From: an uncultured SAR116 cluster alpha proteobacterium
Lineage (GTDB): Bacteria; Pseudomonadota; Alphaproteobacteria; Puniceispirillales; Puniceispirillaceae
Direction of reading: 5' to 3'
Assembly: GCA_902520575.1 (NCBI GenBank)
Contig: CABYOG010000024.1
Coordinates: 1 to 16,024 of the forward strand
Length of the DNA stretch: 16,024 nt
Position 1 is the stretch's first letter. Each line of letters begins with the position of its first letter. A model generated the notes under the pieces. It had not been told where the DNA came from. It did not search any database and saw only the letters and a list, made by a program, of their open reading frames with translations. This document shows positions 6,699 through 14,269 of the stretch, piece by piece. A program made the position numbers and the translations under genes.

Positions 6699-7520
6699 AT
6701 GACCGAAACCCTGTTCACCTTTCCTGTGATAGACCCCGTGGCCATTGGACTGGGACCCGTGCAAATCAGATGGTATGCGTTGGCCTATGTGGCAGGGCTG
6801 ATAGGCGGCTGGTGGGTGACACGCCGCCAGATCAGGGTCGGTCAGTCTGTTCTGGAAAACAACCAGCTGGATGGGTTGCTGAATGCCTGCCTTATCGGGA
6901 TACTGGTAGGTGGTCGGCTGGGCTATGTTCTGTTTTATAATCCTGCTGCATATCTGGCAGCGCCGCTGGATATTCTGAAGGTCTGGGAAGGTGGCATGTC
7001 CTTTCATGGCGGACTAGTTGGGGTTATTCTGGCTACCTTATGGTGCGCACGCAGCTACCGGCTGAGATTTCTAGCAATCGGTGACGAGGTGGCACTGGTG
7101 GCGCCTTTGGGACTGTTTTTCGGCAGGCTGGCTAATTTCATCAATGGTGAGCTATATGGGCGGGTAACCGATCATCCGCTGGGTATAGTGTTTCCTGGTG
7201 GCGGCCCGCTGCCACGCCACCCCAGCCAGCTTTACGAGGCGGGTCTTGAGGGAATTATATTGTTATGTGTAGTCTGGGCGCTGCGCCGCTGGCAGCTAGC
7301 AAAGAGACTTGGCCATGGTTTAATCTTAAGCAGTTTCCTAAGCGGCTATGGTCTGGCCCGGTTTGGGATTGAGCTGGTGCGGGAACCTGATGCCCATATT
7401 GGCCTGCTGGCAACAGGTGTGTTTTCTGCTGGCCTCACCATGGGCCAGCTTTTATGTCTACCCATGATTACAGTCGGTATTCTGGGTTTGGTTTGGTGCT
7501 CAAGACAGAGGTTGACATGA
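6699..7520 (+). CDS. lgt: Prolipoprotein diacylglyceryl transferase
   Basis: 273-residue inner-membrane enzyme that moves diacylglycerol from phosphatidylglycerol to the lipobox cysteine of prolipoproteins, the first step of lipoprotein maturation. Seven or so hydrophobic segments are spread over the protein. Key motifs are IRWYALAY (23-30), GGMSFHGG with His103, and GRLANFINGELYGR with Arg143, Asn146, Asn149, Glu151 and Gly154. HPSQLYEA lies at 174-181, and RFGIELVREPD carries Arg221 and Glu225. These match the essential residues described for E. coli Lgt. The ribosome-binding site is weak (ACGAG close to the ATG). It is the first gene of a tight lgt-midA-pgeF unit; its stop overlaps the next start by four bases. 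Length is normal. Confidence 0.97.
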   Translation: MTETLFTFPVIDPVAIGLGPVQIRWYALAYVAGLIGGWWVTRRQIRVGQSVLENNQLDGLLNACLIGILVGGRLGYVLFYNPAAYLAAPLDILKVWEGGMSFHGGLVGVILATLWCARSYRLRFLAIGDEVALVAPLGLFFGRLANFINGELYGRVTDHPLGIVFPGGGPLPRHPSQLYEAGLEGIILLCVVWALRRWQLAKRLGHGLILSSFLSGYGLARFGIELVREPDAHIGLLATGVFSAGLTMGQLLCLPMITVGILGLVWCSRQRLT

Positions 7521-8638
7521 GCCTTGCTGAACGTCTGAAAGCCCATATTAAAACAAAAGGGCCGCTCCCGCTGGAACTGTTTTTAGACAAGGTGATGACT
7601 ACAACACAAGACAGCTACTATGCTGAAGCCGACCGGTTTGGCAAGGACGGTGATTTCATCACTGCCCCTGAGATCAGCCAGCTGTTTGGCGAAGTTCTGG
7701 CTGCCTTTCAGGCCTGGCTGTGGGAATTGTCAGGCAGTCCAGATGCTAATGAGATGATGATTTTTGAGGCAGGGCCCGGCCGCGGCACACTTTTTGAAGA
7801 TATGCATCGCAGCTGGCGTCAGATCTGCCCGCAGATGGCTGCTGCCCCAGTCACCTTTCTAGAAACCAGCCCCTATTTGCGCAGTGTACTGACCAGCCGT
7901 TTCAGCGGGCTGGATATCCATCTGGCTAAAACTGCAGACAACCTGCCTGAAGTCCCTTTATTTGGGGTGGCAAATGAATTTTTTGATGCGCTGGCAATCC
8001 GGCAGGCGATCAAGCGCGACAAGGGCTGGGTCTGGCGGGCGATTGGGTTGGACATAGACCAATTCGTCTTTTGTGACGGGCCAGCACTGCACCCTGATGA
8101 GATGCAGCAGCATAAACTGGCTGCTGACGCGCCGGCAAATAGCGTAGCTGAGTTCAGTCCAGCATCGGAAGCTGTTTTGGCGAGGCTGGCCCGACATGTA
8201 GCCAGGTTTGGTGGTGGTGTGCTGATCTGTGATTACGGCAAGACGAACCGGCAGGACGACAGTCTGCAAGCGGTGCGCGCGCACAAAGCGGTGCCGGTTT
8301 TAGACATGTTGGGGCTCAGCGATATTTCTCATCTTGTGGATTTTGCGTCGCTGGCCCGCTGTGCAGAAACACAAGGCGCGCGCTTGGTCGGGCCTGTCGA
8401 ACAGAGCCGTTTCTTAAGTGAGTTGGGCATTAAGAAGCGAGCGGAAGCGCTGCGGCGCAAAGATGATCCTGAAAGAGACAGAGCCCTTTCCGCCGCGCTT
8501 GAAAGGCTCTGCGCGCCTCAGCATATGGGTGGGCTGTTTAAAATTGCCTTGCTGGTTCCTGCTGGTGAAGGGCTGCCTGCCGGCTTTGCCAGTTTGCGTG
8601 AAACAGACCTGCAGCCGAACGAGAGGAGGGGTGGATGA
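7517..8638 (+). CDS. MidA/NDUFAF7-family SAM-dependent methyltransferase
   Basis: 373-residue class I methyltransferase of the DUF185/MidA family. DGDFITAPEISQLFGE lies at 44-59, the SAM-binding glycine motif FEAGPGRGTL at 83-92, and VANEFFDAL at 151-159. CDYGKTNR lies in the second half. The human homologue NDUFAF7 dimethylates an arginine of NDUFS2 during complex I assembly, so a role with bacterial NuoD is reasonable inference. ATG 7517 forms an ATGA overlap with the lgt stop and has AGAGG upstream. An upstream in-frame start inside lgt (7454) would add 21 residues that do not belong to the family. The stop again overlaps the next start, so the three genes are probably translated in a coupled way. 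Confidence 0.9.
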   Translation: MSLAERLKAHIKTKGPLPLELFLDKVMTTTQDSYYAEADRFGKDGDFITAPEISQLFGEVLAAFQAWLWELSGSPDANEMMIFEAGPGRGTLFEDMHRSWRQICPQMAAAPVTFLETSPYLRSVLTSRFSGLDIHLAKTADNLPEVPLFGVANEFFDALAIRQAIKRDKGWVWRAIGLDIDQFVFCDGPALHPDEMQQHKLAADAPANSVAEFSPASEAVLARLARHVARFGGGVLICDYGKTNRQDDSLQAVRAHKAVPVLDMLGLSDISHLVDFASLARCAETQGARLVGPVEQSRFLSELGIKKRAEALRRKDDPERDRALSAALERLCAPQHMGGLFKIALLVPAGEGLPAGFASLRETDLQPNERRGG

Positions 8639-9435
8639 TCCAAAAGCAGACTTGCCCGGGCGGTCCGGTTTATTTCAGCCATCAGGCGCTAGATCGTGTC
8701 GGTGTACGGCATGGTTTCTTCACCCGCAAGGGCGGCCTGTCTACAGGTCTTTATGACAGCCTGAATTGTGGGCTGGGATCGGATGATGACACAAAAATGG
8801 TGCAAGCAAACAGAGGCCGCGTTGCCGCTGCAATAGGGCTTGACCTGACACAGATGGCAGGGCTGTATCAGGTTCACAGCCCAAAATGTGTGACCCTGAC
8901 CCAACCTGGCCCTTACACACACCGGCCACATGCAGATGCTTATGTCACCGCCTTGGCCGGCACCGGGCTGGCCATCCTGACTGCAGATTGTCTACCGGTA
9001 TTGTTTTGTGATCCAAAGGCAGGCGTTATCGGGGCAGCGCATGCGGGATGGCGCGGGGCCATGGCCGGCGTTATAGAAGCTACGGTTAGGGCGATGCAGA
9101 GCCTAGGCGCAGCGCCAGATCACATCGTGATGGTGATCGGCCCTGGAATCCAACAAATCAGCTATCAGGTCAGCCCTAAACTGAAAGTAGAGATCACCTC
9201 CCGGCATGAGACAGCGGAAACTTGTTTTACCACCGATCCCTCTGCTCCAGAAAAATGGTTGTTTGACTTGCCTGGCTTTGCCCTACAACGCAGCAAGGAA
9301 GCTGGTCTCAGCCAGGTTTATGATTGTGGACTGAATACCTATGATGAAGATGAGCTGTTTTTCAGCCATCGACGCGCTACCCACAGGTCAGAGCCGGATT
9401 CAGGACGCCTAATTTCTGTGATCACGCAAAGCTAA
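8635..9435 (+). CDS. pgeF: Peptidoglycan editing factor PgeF (YfiH/LACC1, laccase-domain family)
   Basis: 266-residue protein of the multicopper-polyphenol-oxidase-like YfiH family. VRHGFFTRKGGLSTG opens the domain (24-38). The metal-site residues are His81 (YQVHSPKC), Cys119 (LTADCLP) and His136 (GAAHAGWRG). The C-terminus has NTYDEDELFFSHRR. PgeF in E. coli prevents misincorporation of L-Ser into the peptidoglycan peptide in place of L-Ala. Mammalian LACC1 and some bacterial members also act on purine nucleosides, so the exact substrate here is open. ATG 8635 overlaps the methyltransferase stop by four bases. A possible small peptide gene and an intrinsic terminator follow at once, suggesting the end of the unit. 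Confidence 0.93.
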   Translation: MIQKQTCPGGPVYFSHQALDRVGVRHGFFTRKGGLSTGLYDSLNCGLGSDDDTKMVQANRGRVAAAIGLDLTQMAGLYQVHSPKCVTLTQPGPYTHRPHADAYVTALAGTGLAILTADCLPVLFCDPKAGVIGAAHAGWRGAMAGVIEATVRAMQSLGAAPDHIVMVIGPGIQQISYQVSPKLKVEITSRHETAETCFTTDPSAPEKWLFDLPGFALQRSKEAGLSQVYDCGLNTYDEDELFFSHRRATHRSEPDSGRLISVITQS

Positions 9436-9456
9436 AAAGACAAACTAGAGAGGGTC

Positions 9457-9525
9457 ATGCCGCATTTATGGATATTTTTAGGGTTGCTAATGGTCGGGCT
9501 GATCACCTCTTGCATGTTGGTGTAA
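9457..9525 (+). CDS. Possible 22-residue lipoprotein-like peptide
   Basis: A 23-codon frame begins at ATG 9457 with an AGAGAGGG ribosome-binding site directly upstream. It encodes a hydrophobic stretch ending LITSC-MLV, which looks like a lipobox with Cys19 and only three residues after it. No charged residue stands near the N-terminus, only His3, so it is not a classical signal peptide. Its TAA overlaps the stem of the terminator at 9524-9543, so it would be the last gene of the lgt-midA-pgeF transcript. I recognise no family. It may be a real small membrane peptide, a remnant or chance. Confidence 0.33.
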   Translation: MPHLWIFLGLLMVGLITSCMLV

Positions 9526-9543
9526 AGGGATGTTCCCTTTTTT
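9524..9543 (+). terminator. Intrinsic terminator ending the lgt-midA-pgeF unit
   Basis: AAAGGGA (9524-9530) pairs perfectly with TCCCTTT (9534-9540) around a TGT loop. Six T's run through 9538-9543. It sits about 90 bases after the pgeF stop. The remaining 119 bases to prs must hold the prs promoter, but I could not assign one with good spacing. Confidence 0.72.
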
Positions 9544-9662
9544 GCCTTGCGGTGAGCGGGTCAGATTGCTATCACAAGCTTATGAGCGTTCAGCCATCGG
9601 TGTTGTGAAAACAGGACCGTGATACCCTAGTTGTCCCGAGTAACAAATAACAGGCTGCTGCG

Positions 9663-10595
9663 ATGAAGATCATGTCCGGCAATTCCAATCGTCCTCTGGC
9701 TGAGGCTATTGCTGCCTACCTGGATATGCCGCTGACACGCGCTGATGTAAAACGCTTCGCTGATATGGAAGTCTTTGTCGAAATTCAGGAAAATGTGCGG
9801 GGTGAGGATGTGTTTGTGGTGCAGTCCACATCCTACCCGGCAAATGATAATTTGATGGAACTGCTTGTTACACTGGATGCACTGCGCCGCGGCTCTGCCC
9901 GTCGCGTTACAGCCGTCCTGCCTTATTATGGTTATGCGCGGCAGGATCGCAAATCAGGCCCGCGTACGCCAATCTCTGCCAAGCTTCTGGCCAATCTGAT
10001 CACAACGGCTGGGGCTGACCGGGTGCTGACAATTGATTTGCATGCCGGCCAGATTCAGGGCTTTTTCGATATCCCAACAGACAATCTGTTTGCTGCCCCT
10101 GTGTTTACTTCTGCTCTGAAAGAAAAATACAAAAATGGCAATCTGATAGTAGTCAGCCCTGATGTTGGAGGGGTAGTCCGGGCACGAGCGCTGGCTAAAC
10201 GGGTGAATGCAGACCTAGCCATTATTGATAAACGCCGGCCAGAAGCTGGTGTGTCCGAGGTGATGAATATTATTGGTGATGTAAATGGCCGGCATTGTAT
10301 CATGGTTGATGATATTGTCGATTCAGGCGGCACTTTATGCAACGCTGCCAAGGCACTGATGGATTCTGGTGCGCTGAGTGTGGATGCGTATGTCACTCAC
10401 GGAGTGTTGTCTGGTGGGGCGGTTTCACGCATCGCGTCAAGCCCTCTCTCATCACTTGTCACAACAGATTCGATACAGGCCACAGAAGCGATGCGGGTAG
10501 CACGGAATATCAGGCAGATTTCAATTGCTCCGCTGCTAGGTGAGGCGATTATGCGAATCAATACGGAAAAGTCTGTCTCCAGCTTGTTTCAATAG
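9663..10595 (+). CDS. prs: Ribose-phosphate pyrophosphokinase (PRPP synthetase)
   Basis: 310-residue class I enzyme that makes PRPP from ribose-5-phosphate and ATP, feeding purine, pyrimidine, NAD, His and Trp synthesis. Motifs: [12 protein letters not shown] at the start, [11 protein letters not shown] catalytic flexible loop (87-97), and [12 protein letters not shown] with His127. DKRRPE lies at 189-194, and the PRPP-binding loop [13 protein letters not shown] at 213-225. The length is typical. The ribosome-binding site is weak (AGGCTG). It opens the prs-rplY-pth-ychF gene row, an order common in alphaproteobacteria. A hairpin with T-run lies about 70 bases after its stop. Confidence 0.97.
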   Translation: MKIMSGNSNRPLAEAIAAYLDMPLTRADVKRFADMEVFVEIQENVRGEDVFVVQSTSYPANDNLMELLVTLDALRRGSARRVTAVLPYYGYARQDRKSGPRTPISAKLLANLITTAGADRVLTIDLHAGQIQGFFDIPTDNLFAAPVFTSALKEKYKNGNLIVVSPDVGGVVRARALAKRVNADLAIIDKRRPEAGVSEVMNIIGDVNGRHCIMVDDIVDSGGTLCNAAKALMDSGALSVDAYVTHGVLSGGAVSRIASSPLSSLVTTDSIQATEAMRVARNIRQISIAPLLGEAIMRINTEKSVSSLFQ

Positions 10596-10665
10596 AACCA
10601 GTAGCACACCTACGACATCGATTTTTCTTGATATTTTACGCGGTTCAGCTTAAAGAAGGAGCATC

Positions 10666-10706
10666 GCGTCGCTTGCACCCCTGGAGGCAAGGGCGCATGT
10701 TTTTTT
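10666..10706 (+). terminator. Hairpin and T-run between prs and rplY (terminator or attenuator)
   Basis: GCGTC-(G)-CTTGC (10666-10676) pairs with GCAAGGGCGC (10687-10696): ten pairs with one bulge and one G-T pair. Seven T's follow at 10700-10706. It ends only 30 bases before the rplY ATG, leaving no room for a separate full promoter after it. A GGAGG lies at the loop/3' arm (10683-10687), nine bases before ATG-TTT-TTT-TAA (10697-10708). Another AAGGAG lies just before the stem (10656-10661). Confidence 0.55.
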
Positions 10707-10736
10707 AAAACAAATAAAAAGACAAGGATGACAAAA

Positions 10737-11387
10737 ATGTCAGAGAATACTTCTATCGACGCAACTTTGCGTTCTCGGGTTGGTAAGGGGTCCGCCCGTG
10801 CGGCACGCCGCGCAGGTCGGATTCCCGCCGTTATCTATGGCGATAAACAAGCACCACTAAGTATTGAGATGGAAGAGCGGGTGGTTCGCAAAGTTATTCA
10901 TGAGCCAGGCATTTTTGGCCGCCTTCTGGACATCAATGTTGAAGGCGAAACTGCAACTGTTCTTACCCGTGATATTCAGATGCACCCTGTAACAGATGAG
11001 CCGCTGCATCTAGATATGCTGCGTGTAGGCAAATCATCAACTGTTTCAGTTGGCGTGCCTGTTGAGTTTATCAATCATGAAAAATCACCTGGCCTAAAAA
11101 TTGGTGGCGTGCTGAACGTCGTCCGATTTGAGGTTGAGCTGAATTGTCCGGCAGGGGATATTCCTGAGAAGATTGTGGTTGATTTGGATGATGTCAAGAT
11201 TGGCGATTCAATTCACATCAGTGCTATCACATTGCCAGAGGGCGTCACGCCAACCATCACCGATCGTGACTTTACAGTTGCCACCTTGCAGTCACCAGGC
11301 GGCGGCGTGAAGAACGAGGATGAAGACGGCGAAGAGGTTGCAGCGGAAGGCGAAGAGGCAGCAGAAGACGGCGAGGAACAAGCCTGA
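10737..11387 (+). CDS. rplY: 50S ribosomal protein bL25, CTC form
   Basis: 216-residue ribosomal protein that binds 5S rRNA in the large subunit. The N-terminal L25 domain (about 5-95) shows RSRVGKGSARAARRAGRIPAVIYG. The C-terminal TL5/CTC beta domain (about 100-190) shows VGVPVEFINHEKSPG and LPEGVTPTITDRDFTVATL. A very acidic tail (about 195-216, rich in Glu, Asp and Ala) ends the protein. I chose ATG 10737 because AAGGA lies about eight bases upstream. The in-frame ATG at 10728 overlaps that ribosome-binding site. The leader holds a terminator-like hairpin, which suggests attenuation. A second terminator follows the gene. Confidence 0.95.
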   Translation: MSENTSIDATLRSRVGKGSARAARRAGRIPAVIYGDKQAPLSIEMEERVVRKVIHEPGIFGRLLDINVEGETATVLTRDIQMHPVTDEPLHLDMLRVGKSSTVSVGVPVEFINHEKSPGLKIGGVLNVVRFEVELNCPAGDIPEKIVVDLDDVKIGDSIHISAITLPEGVTPTITDRDFTVATLQSPGGGVKNEDEDGEEVAAEGEEAAEDGEEQA

Positions 11388-11421
11388 CCATCAATGCGCT
11401 ACAGAGCCGCCATGCAGAAAT

Positions 11422-11453
11422 AGGCCAGACTGCAGCGGCGCGTCTGGCCTTTT
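11422..11453 (+). terminator. Intrinsic terminator after rplY
   Basis: AGGCCAGAC (11422-11430) and GTCTGGCCT (11442-11450) form a perfect nine-pair stem with an 11-base loop, followed by TTTTAT. It lies between rplY and pth, only about 28 bases before the pth start. pth must therefore rely on readthrough or on a promoter overlapping this hairpin. Confidence 0.7.
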
Positions 11454-11480
11454 ATACTGCATAAAAGAAGAGGACAGAGA

Positions 11481-12095
11481 ATGCTGTGGGTAGGTCTGGG
11501 GAATCCGGGACGAAGTTATGCCGGCAACCGGCATAATGTTGGCTTTATGGCACTAGACCGGATTGTTCGCGATTACAGCTTTTCTGACTGGAAAGTAAAC
11601 ACTTCATCTGCAGTCAGCGAAGGCCGCATTGGACCAGTTAAAATACGGGCGTTAAAGCCTTTGTCCTTCATGAATAAATCTGGCCTGCCCGTAGCCAATG
11701 TTGCCAGCTATTACAATCTGCACCCAGGCCAAATCACCGTCTTTCATGATGAGATCGATTTAGGCGAAGGCCGATGCCGGGTCAAAAAAGGTGGTGGGCA
11801 TGGCGGGCATAATGGGTTGCGCGATATTGACCGTCATATGGGCAAGGAATACTGGCGGGTGCGGATTGGTGTGGGCCGGCCTGCTCAAAAAAATGACGTT
11901 CATAAATGGGTGTTGCAGAATTTCACCTCAGTAGAACATCAAAGCTGGCTGGACGGGTTGCTGGCTGCAGTCAGTGACGAGGCTGAGCGTTTGGCCACAG
12001 GTGATCCGCAGGGTTTTGCGTCCCGTGTGGCCTATCTTTCCCCTGCCCCTCATAATAATGATGGACCAGGTTATGATAAGACAGACGAAGGTTAG
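11481..12095 (+). CDS. pth: Peptidyl-tRNA hydrolase
   Basis: 204-residue cytosolic esterase that frees tRNA from peptidyl-tRNA dropped off ribosomes. Conserved residues: Asn8 in GLGNPG, His18 in the NRHNVGF motif (catalytic base), Asn65 in SFMNKSG, Asp90 in FHDEIDL, and Asn111 in GGGHGGHNGLRD. All the active-site residues are present. A GAAGAGGA stretch before the ATG serves as ribosome-binding site. The last 20 or so residues (APHNNDGPGYDKTDEG) are polar and variable, as usual. The next gene, ychF, starts 11 bases after the stop, so the two are surely co-transcribed; pth-ychF is a widely conserved pair. Confidence 0.97.
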   Translation: MLWVGLGNPGRSYAGNRHNVGFMALDRIVRDYSFSDWKVNTSSAVSEGRIGPVKIRALKPLSFMNKSGLPVANVASYYNLHPGQITVFHDEIDLGEGRCRVKKGGGHGGHNGLRDIDRHMGKEYWRVRIGVGRPAQKNDVHKWVLQNFTSVEHQSWLDGLLAAVSDEAERLATGDPQGFASRVAYLSPAPHNNDGPGYDKTDEG

Positions 12096-12106
12096 GGAGC
12101 AAGTAG

Positions 12107-13207
12107 ATGGGATTTAACTGCGGGATTGTGGGTTTGCCAAATGTGGGCAAATCAACCTTGTTCAATTCACTAACCAAAACAGCGGCAGCGGATGCTGCCA
12201 ACTATCCATTCTGCACGATTGAACCGAATACAGGCCGGGTCGCTATCCCTGAACCGCGGCTTAACCAAATTGCAGAACTTGCAAAATCTGCCGAGGTGAT
12301 CCCAACCTTTTTGGAATTTGTTGATATAGCAGGCCTTGTGCGGGGGGCGGCCAGTGGTGAAGGGCTGGGCAACCAGTTTCTAGCCAATATCCGTGAGGTT
12401 GATGCGATTATTCATGTGCTTCGCTGTTTTGACGACAGTGATATAACTCATGTTGAGAATTCAGTTGATCCTATCCGTGATGCAGCAACCGTGGAAACGG
12501 AATTGATGCTAGCTGATATGGACAGTCTGGAACGCCGCATGGCAGCCCTGACCAAGAAAACCAGAGGCGGGGATAAACTGGCAGCAGCTGACCTGGCACT
12601 AATGGAAAAGGTGTTTGCAGGACTGTCGGAAGGGCTGCCGGCACGCATGGTCGACAAATTAACAGACGCTGAGGCCTCGCGCCTGCCGCAGTTTCAGTTG
12701 CTAACTGCAAAACCGGTTTTATATGCCTGTAACGTGGCTGAACGCGACAGCGCAACAGGCAATACCCTGTCAGCAGAAGTTGCTAAAAAAGCAGAAGAAG
12801 AAGGGGCAGCCTATGTGGTTGTGTCTGCCGCAATCGAAGCTGAAATAGCCACATTATCTGATGAAGAAGCGGCGGAATTCATATCTGATATGGGACTCAG
12901 AGAACCGGGGCTGAACCGGCTGATCCGGGCAGGATATGACTTGCTCGATCTGCTTACCTTTTTTACCGCTGGCCCGAAAGAAGCCCGGGCCTGGACCGTT
13001 CGCAACCCGGCAACTGCGCCAATGGCGGCTGGGGTGATTCATACGGATTTTCAGCGCGGCTTTATTCGGGCAGAGACCGTCAGCTATGATGATTATATCG
13101 CCTGTAAGGGCGAGGCCGGGGCAAAAGATGCCGGCAAATTGCGGATTGAAGGCGCAGATTATCAGGTTAAAGATGGTGACATCTTCCATTTCCGTTTTAA
13201 TGTGTAA
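12107..13207 (+). CDS. ychF: YchF/OLA1-family P-loop ATPase
   Basis: 366-residue Obg-related, ribosome-associated nucleotidase. The YchF branch prefers ATP to GTP. G1/P-loop GLPNVGKST at 9-17; switch and G3 FVDIAGLVRGAASGEGLGNQFL at about 71-92; altered G4 NVAE near 207; coiled-coil insert in the middle. A C-terminal TGS domain (about 280-366) includes TFFTAGPKEARAWT and KDGDIFHFRFNV, the usual end. The ribosome-binding site AGGGAG lies eight bases before ATG. It follows pth closely. Length and ends are normal; the protein is linked to stress and translation control in E. coli, and its exact task is not settled. Confidence 0.97.
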   Translation: MGFNCGIVGLPNVGKSTLFNSLTKTAAADAANYPFCTIEPNTGRVAIPEPRLNQIAELAKSAEVIPTFLEFVDIAGLVRGAASGEGLGNQFLANIREVDAIIHVLRCFDDSDITHVENSVDPIRDAATVETELMLADMDSLERRMAALTKKTRGGDKLAAADLALMEKVFAGLSEGLPARMVDKLTDAEASRLPQFQLLTAKPVLYACNVAERDSATGNTLSAEVAKKAEEEGAAYVVVSAAIEAEIATLSDEEAAEFISDMGLREPGLNRLIRAGYDLLDLLTFFTAGPKEARAWTVRNPATAPMAAGVIHTDFQRGFIRAETVSYDDYIACKGEAGAKDAGKLRIEGADYQVKDGDIFHFRFNV

Positions 13208-13398
13208 CGCTGGATGTTCACATTGAAACAGGGCGCCGCCATCTATCATCCCACTCGAAAAAACAACGGGAAACTAGCCTGCTTGACCTCGATATGCTGA
13301 CCTATTTCGAAAAAGAGGGTGAAGGCTCACTGTTCCACCTGAATGCCGATTTGCGGGAGCTGACCGGCTTGGCACCAAAGAAAAGGCGAGTACAATAG
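13201..13398 (+). pseudogene. Coding-like remnant of unknown origin after ychF
   Basis: A frame opens right after an in-frame TAA at 13198-13200 and runs 65 codons to TAG 13396-13398. The only ATG is at 13294, which gives 34 residues and lacks a ribosome-binding site. The last part reads like real protein (LTYFEKEGEGSLFHLNADL, then LAPKKRRVQ), with mixed polar and hydrophobic residues. I recognise no family. The best reading is the 3' part of a gene that has lost its start, but a short real gene or chance remain possible. After it, 13399-13486 is AT-rich and holds nothing I can identify apart from a small CAAGT-G-ACTTG dyad. Confidence 0.3.
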
Positions 13399-13486
13399 AA
13401 TATTATAAATTCATTTATCAAGCCAAGTGACTTGCACAAATATACAATAAAAACAGACCTTTTGAACCGACTTCAGCGCAGATTTG

Positions 13487-14269
13487 CTAAGCTCCAGTCT
13501 TTTTCACATCTGCCCAGATAAAGCGCATAGCCCCGAAAGACAGGCCGGATAACAGCACGAGAAAAATCATCACAGCAACGCCAGTGCGTTTACGTTCTTC
13601 TAATGCTGGCTCAGCTGTCCAAGCCATGAAATTCACCAGATCCTTGGCGACTGCATCCATAGACGTGTCTGCACCATCAGCGTACTCGACATCATCGCCA
13701 TACAGTGGCTGTGGCATTGCAATCATGTGTCCTGAATAAGCAGCATTATAATACATGCCTTCAGGAACAGCCGTTCCAGCTGGCGCGTCTTCATATGAAG
13801 TAAGAAGCGAATACAGATAATCGGCCCCGTTTGCTCGGGCTTTAACAATCAAAGACAAATCTGGCGGATAGGCCCCATTATTCGCTGCCCGTGCGGCCAA
13901 CTCATTCGGATAGGGAGCAGGAATACGGTCAGCAGGAATTCCATTACGCGTAAACATCTCACCGTCATCATTAGGTCCGTCGACCACCTCATATTCAGCG
14001 GCAATAGCTTTGATCTCAGCTTCGTTGTAGCCAAGGTCAGCCAAATTGCGGAAAGCAATATAATTCATTGAATGGCACCCTGCACACACTTCGGTGTAGG
14101 CCTGAAAACCTCTTTGCATAGAAGCCTTGTCAAAAGTCCCGAAAGGACCTGAAAATGACCAGTCCGCCTGCCGAAGAACCACATCACCTCCGCCAGCAGC
14201 CAGCACAGGAACGTTGCTGAAAGATGCTGTTACAACTGCAGTCGCTAAGGTTAAAAACAGCTTTTTCAT
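13487..14269 (-). CDS. petC: Cytochrome c1 of the bc1 complex
   Basis: 260-residue membrane-anchored c-type cytochrome that passes electrons from the Rieske protein to soluble cytochrome c. A Sec signal peptide (about 1-24, cleavage near VLA-AGG) is followed by the haem site CAGCH (Cys62, Cys65, His66) with [10 protein letters not shown]. The axial methionine is in IAMPQPL (Met185). A single C-terminal anchor lies about 231-252. The start overlaps the petB stop (ATGA, 14266-14269). A longer frame reaching into petB (to 14491) is rejected, because the signal peptide begins exactly at this ATG. It is the last gene of petABC. No clear intrinsic terminator follows before the convergent ychF side. 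Confidence 0.96.
   Translation of the reverse strand: MKKLFLTLATAVVTASFSNVPVLAAGGGDVVLRQADWSFSGPFGTFDKASMQRGFQAYTEVCAGCHSMNYIAFRNLADLGYNEAEIKAIAAEYEVVDGPNDDGEMFTRNGIPADRIPAPYPNELAARAANNGAYPPDLSLIVKARANGADYLYSLLTSYEDAPAGTAVPEGMYYNAAYSGHMIAMPQPLYGDDVEYADGADTSMDAVAKDLVNFMAWTAEPALEERKRTGVAVMIFLVLLSGLSFGAMRFIWADVKKTGA

Noticed and set aside
7454..7517. Upstream start for the MidA-type methyltransferase inside lgt
   Set aside because: The added residues are a shifted reading of lgt. ATG 7517 has the ATGA overlap and a ribosome-binding site.
9568..9624. TATCAC/GTGATA inverted repeat upstream of prs
   Set aside because: Six bases with about 45 bases between; too weak to call a regulatory site.
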